Assembly (NCBI RefSeq): GCF_003253705.1
Contig: NZ_QKYU01000005.1
Location: forward strand, 124,001-188,000
Length of the DNA: 64,000 nt
DNA from: Humitalea rosea
GTDB taxonomy: Bacteria; Pseudomonadota; Alphaproteobacteria; Acetobacterales; Acetobacteraceae
Reading direction: 5' to 3'
Numbering within the stretch: the first letter of the stretch is position 1; every line of letters starts with the position of its first letter. Shown here piece by piece: positions 61,635 to 64,000 of the stretch. The position numbers were made by a program, and so were the translations under genes. A model generated the notes under the pieces. It saw only the letters and a program-made list of their open reading frames with translations. It did no database searches and had not been told where the DNA came from.

Positions 61635-62222
61635 TCAAGCGGAATGCCGCCCTGCCTCCCAGGCGGTGATTCGATCCAACAAACCCAGCGTGTAACCGAT
61701 CTCATCGACCCCGCGCAGCAGGCAGTCGCGGGCAAAACCCGGCAGGGTGAAGGGATGGCGCTGCCCGTCCGGCCCGGTCAGAACCGCCGCCGCAAGGTCC
61801 ACCGTCGCTTCCGCCCCCGGGGGTGCGGCGCGCAACGAAAGCACGGTCTCCTCCTCAAGCCGGATCGGAAGCAGACCGTTCTTGAGGGCATTCTGAAAGA
61901 AGATGTCGCCGAAGCCGCTGGCCACCACGCAACGGAACCCCCCGGCAAGCAGCGCATAGACCGCCGCCTCCCGCGACGAACCGACGCCGAAATTGCGCCC
62001 CGCGACCAGGATGGTGGCGCGGTCGTAGGGGGCTCGGTGCAGCACGAATTCCGGGTCCGGCGCGCCATCGGGACGGGCGCGCAGGTCGTGGAACAGCCAG
62101 CGATGATACTCTTCGTCACGCGGTTTGCGGAGGAACCGGGCCGGCAGCAGCTGGTCCGTGTCCACATTGTCGCGGGCGAAGGGGGCGAGGAGCCCGGTGT
62201 GCGCCAGGAATGGCTCGGGCAT
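61635..62222 (-). CDS. leuD: 3-isopropylmalate dehydratase small subunit
   Basis: This 195-residue swivel-domain subunit starts MPEPFLAHTGLLAPFARDNVDTDQLLP, has GRNFGVGSSREAAVYALLAGGF (about 88-109) and FFQNALKNGLLPI, the family marks, and a normal length. Its ATG shares one base with the leuC stop. It completes the aconitase-fold enzyme that isomerises isopropylmalate or a related hydroxyacid. Confidence 0.93.
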   Translation of the reverse strand: MPEPFLAHTGLLAPFARDNVDTDQLLPARFLRKPRDEEYHRWLFHDLRARPDGAPDPEFVLHRAPYDRATILVAGRNFGVGSSREAAVYALLAGGFRCVVASGFGDIFFQNALKNGLLPIRLEEETVLSLRAAPPGAEATVDLAAAVLTGPDGQRHPFTLPGFARDCLLRGVDEIGYTLGLLDRITAWEAGRHSA

Positions 62223-63565
62223 CAGGCCGCCACCAGCCGCCCGGCCAGGGCCGAGGCCGCCGCACTCGCGGGGCTGACCAGATGCGTCCGCGCCCCCCGG
62301 CCCTGGCGGCCCGGGAAATTGCGGTTGGAGGTGCTGGCGCAGCGTTCGCCCGCCGGCACCGTCTCGCCATTGGTGCCGACGCAGAGCGAGCAGCCGCTCT
62401 CCCGCCATTCGGCCCCGGCCTCCTGGAAGATGTGGTGCAGCTCCTCGGCCTCGGCGGCGCGCTTCACCTCGCTGCTGCCGGGGGAGATGAGCATCGGCAC
62501 CGCGATCCTGCGCCCGCGCAGCACCGCGGCGGCGGCGCGCAGGTCGGAGAGGCGGCCATTGGTGCAACTGCCGAGGAAAACGCGGTCGATGCCCAAGGAC
62601 GACAGGGGCTCGCCCCCCAGGAGGCCCATGTAGTCGAGGCTCCGCGCCCAGGCGCTGGCCCGGGCGGCATCGGGGGCGTCGGTGACGCGGGGGACGCTGG
62701 CGGCGAGCGGCACGGCCTCCTCCGGGCTGGTGCCCCAGGTCGCCATCGGCCGCACCGCGCCCGCATCCAGCGTCACCTCCCGCGCCCAGACGGCATCCTC
62801 GTCCGAGTGCAGGCCCGCCCAGCGTTCGGAGACCTTCAGATAGGCGGCGGTGATCGCATCGGGGGCGATGATGCCGCTGCGGGCACCGGCCTCGATCGCC
62901 ATGTTGCACAGCGTCAGCCGCGCCTCCATCGGGAGTGCGGCGACCGCGGCACCCGCGAATTCGATCGCATGGCCAAGCCCGCCGCCGGTGCCGATCCGGG
63001 CGATCAGCGCCAGGGCCAGATCCTTGGCGGTGGCGCCCTGGCCGAGGCGGCCGGTCATCACCACCCGCATCTGCGCCGGCAGCGCCTGCCAGATGCATTG
63101 CGTCGCCAGCACATGCGCGACCTCGCTGGCGCCGATGCCGAAGGCCAGCGCGCCGAGGGCGCCATGGGTGCTGGTATGGCTGTCGCCGCAGACGACGCTC
63201 ATGCCCGGCCGGGTCAGCCCGGTTTCGGGGGCGGCGACATGCACGATCCCCTGGCCGCGATCGGCCAGGCGCTGGACGGTGGTGCCATGCGCGCGGGCAT
63301 TGGCCTCGAAGGTCTCGACGATGCCGCGGATTTCCGAATCGGCGATGCCGTCGAGGCTGCGGCTGTCGGTCGGCGCGTAATGGTCGCCATAGCCGAAGGT
63401 CAGGTCTGGCCGGCGCAGCGGCAGGCCGCGGGCGCGAAGCTGGTTGAAGGCGTGGAAGGAGCCTTCGTGGAAATAGTGCCGGTCGATGTGGAGCAGACGC
63501 AGCCCATCCTCGCGCGCCACGACCGTGTGGTCGTCGAAGAGTTTCTCGATGAGAGTCCTGCCCAT
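62222..63565 (-). CDS. leuC: 3-isopropylmalate dehydratase large subunit, divergent LeuC paralogue
   Basis: This 447-residue aconitase-family enzyme is about 20 residues shorter than usual. The 4Fe-4S ligands are in GSCTNGR (about residue 346) and GCSLCVGTN (about 410), followed by PAGERCASTSNRNFPGR. The N-terminal region differs from housekeeping LeuC: it has IDRHYFHEGSFHAFNQLRA where most have HEVTSPQAF, then GDHYAPT for DHNVPT. This could be a specialised dehydratase rather than the leucine enzyme. No clear ribosome site; starts at 63565 or 63589. It is divergent from an SMP-30 gene. Confidence 0.82.
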   Translation of the reverse strand: MGRTLIEKLFDDHTVVAREDGLRLLHIDRHYFHEGSFHAFNQLRARGLPLRRPDLTFGYGDHYAPTDSRSLDGIADSEIRGIVETFEANARAHGTTVQRLADRGQGIVHVAAPETGLTRPGMSVVCGDSHTSTHGALGALAFGIGASEVAHVLATQCIWQALPAQMRVVMTGRLGQGATAKDLALALIARIGTGGGLGHAIEFAGAAVAALPMEARLTLCNMAIEAGARSGIIAPDAITAAYLKVSERWAGLHSDEDAVWAREVTLDAGAVRPMATWGTSPEEAVPLAASVPRVTDAPDAARASAWARSLDYMGLLGGEPLSSLGIDRVFLGSCTNGRLSDLRAAAAVLRGRRIAVPMLISPGSSEVKRAAEAEELHHIFQEAGAEWRESGCSLCVGTNGETVPAGERCASTSNRNFPGRQGRGARTHLVSPASAAASALAGRLVAA

Positions 63566-63625
63566 CGACGAAGCTTGGAGCGCCGCCATCTGGACGGCAA
63601 GTCTGAGTGGCGGCAGCCTCTGCGA

Positions 63626-64000
63626 ATGTGGACCCAACCCCCGCGCGTGCTCCAGGCATCGCTGCTCTCCCGCCTTCCCGATGCCCAGCGCCGTTTGCGC
63701 CGCAGCGCCTGGGCCGATGCCAACCGTGGCGGCCAGCCGGTGGACTCCTTCCTGGAAGGCCCCTGCTTCGACGAGGACGGCACGCTGTTCTGCACCGACA
63801 TCCCGCATGGCCGGGTATTCCGCGTGGCGGGCGCGAATTGGGAGACCATCGCGGAGTACGATGGCTGGCCCAACGGCCTGGCCCCGCGCGGGCGGGAGCT
63901 GCTGGTCGCCGACTATCGCCACGGGCTGCTGACCATGGACAGCCACACCGGGGCGATGGCGCCGGTGCTGGAGACCATCCAGTCCGAGGGGTTTCGCGGC
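63626..64000 (+). CDS. SMP-30/gluconolactonase-like protein, N-terminal part
   Basis: The first 125 residues are visible before the window ends. LEGPCFDEDGTLFCTDIPHGRVFRV (about 42-66) is the first metal-binding (Glu) blade of the SMP-30/gluconolaconase/LRE beta-propeller, and DGWPNGLAP (about 85) carries the conserved asparagine. Members are calcium-dependent lactonases of sugar or hydroxyacid lactones. It starts at an ATG 60 bases from the divergent leuC-like gene, hinting at a shared sugar-acid or lactone pathway. Confidence 0.85.
   Translation, partial: MWTQPPRVLQASLLSRLPDAQRRLRRSAWADANRGGQPVDSFLEGPCFDEDGTLFCTDIPHGRVFRVAGANWETIAEYDGWPNGLAPRGRELLVADYRHGLLTMDSHTGAMAPVLETIQSEGFRG

Overview
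The window is about 70% G+C, densely coded on both strands, and reads as chromosomal DNA of an alphaproteobacterium. A Roseomonas-like member of the Acetobacteraceae is the best guess. The grounds are an RNase E with a large acidic insertion in its S1 domain, squalene genes of the HpnC/D/E type, a Tad pilus locus in the alphaproteobacterial cpa order, a palindromic intergenic repeat of a kind common in this group, and many Tat-exported or lone solute-binding proteins. There is no insertion sequence, prophage or CRISPR array. The only RNA gene found is a tRNA-Val.

Layout, left: the end of a DsbA-like gene; copper efflux (copA-cueR behind a CueR-type operator); a small secreted protein; RNase E with a long leader; an amidase followed by tandem hairpins and a palindromic repeat; a TPR-methyltransferase; opgC with an SGNH-fold partner; formate-THF ligase; a DUF1289 gene with its 3' end tandemly repeated; a short BLUF photoreceptor; and squalene synthesis for hopanoids by a fused hpnC-hpnD gene plus hpnE.

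Layout, middle: a decaying catabolic operon (SDR, alpha/beta hydrolase and two gene remnants) under a divergent GntR regulator; an ABC importer of the THI5/NMT1 type with a TauD-like dioxygenase, divergent from a class II aldolase. Both divergent promoters carry related inverted repeats. An iron-linked block follows: PiuC hydroxylase, an orphan secreted protein, and an operon of imelysin-like protein, beta-barrel and di-haem peroxidase with a Fur-box-like site upstream. Then comes a complete Tad (Flp) pilus locus, with one TadE gene divergent from flp-cpaABCDEF-tadBCD.

Layout, right: an ECF sigma factor and zinc-finger anti-sigma in one operon with a Tat-exported metallophosphoesterase and a cupredoxin; a lone rutA-like flavin monooxygenase; a spermidine/putrescine-type ABC importer; tRNA-Val(GAC); a flavoprotein hydroxylase with a DUF2783 partner; a secreted protein built of two copies of one domain; an orphan molybdenum hydroxylase large subunit; a giant CheB-CheR-PAS-HWE kinase with a degraded receiver-domain fragment behind it; an RND efflux pair without an outer-membrane channel; a divergent leuCD pair; and the start of an SMP-30 family gene.

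No single cassette is unmistakably a new defence or mobile system. The most promising leads are the Fur-linked imelysin/beta-barrel/peroxidase operon, the ECF-phosphoesterase-cupredoxin operon, the HpnC-HpnD fusion, the shared GntR operators, and several fresh-looking gene remnants.
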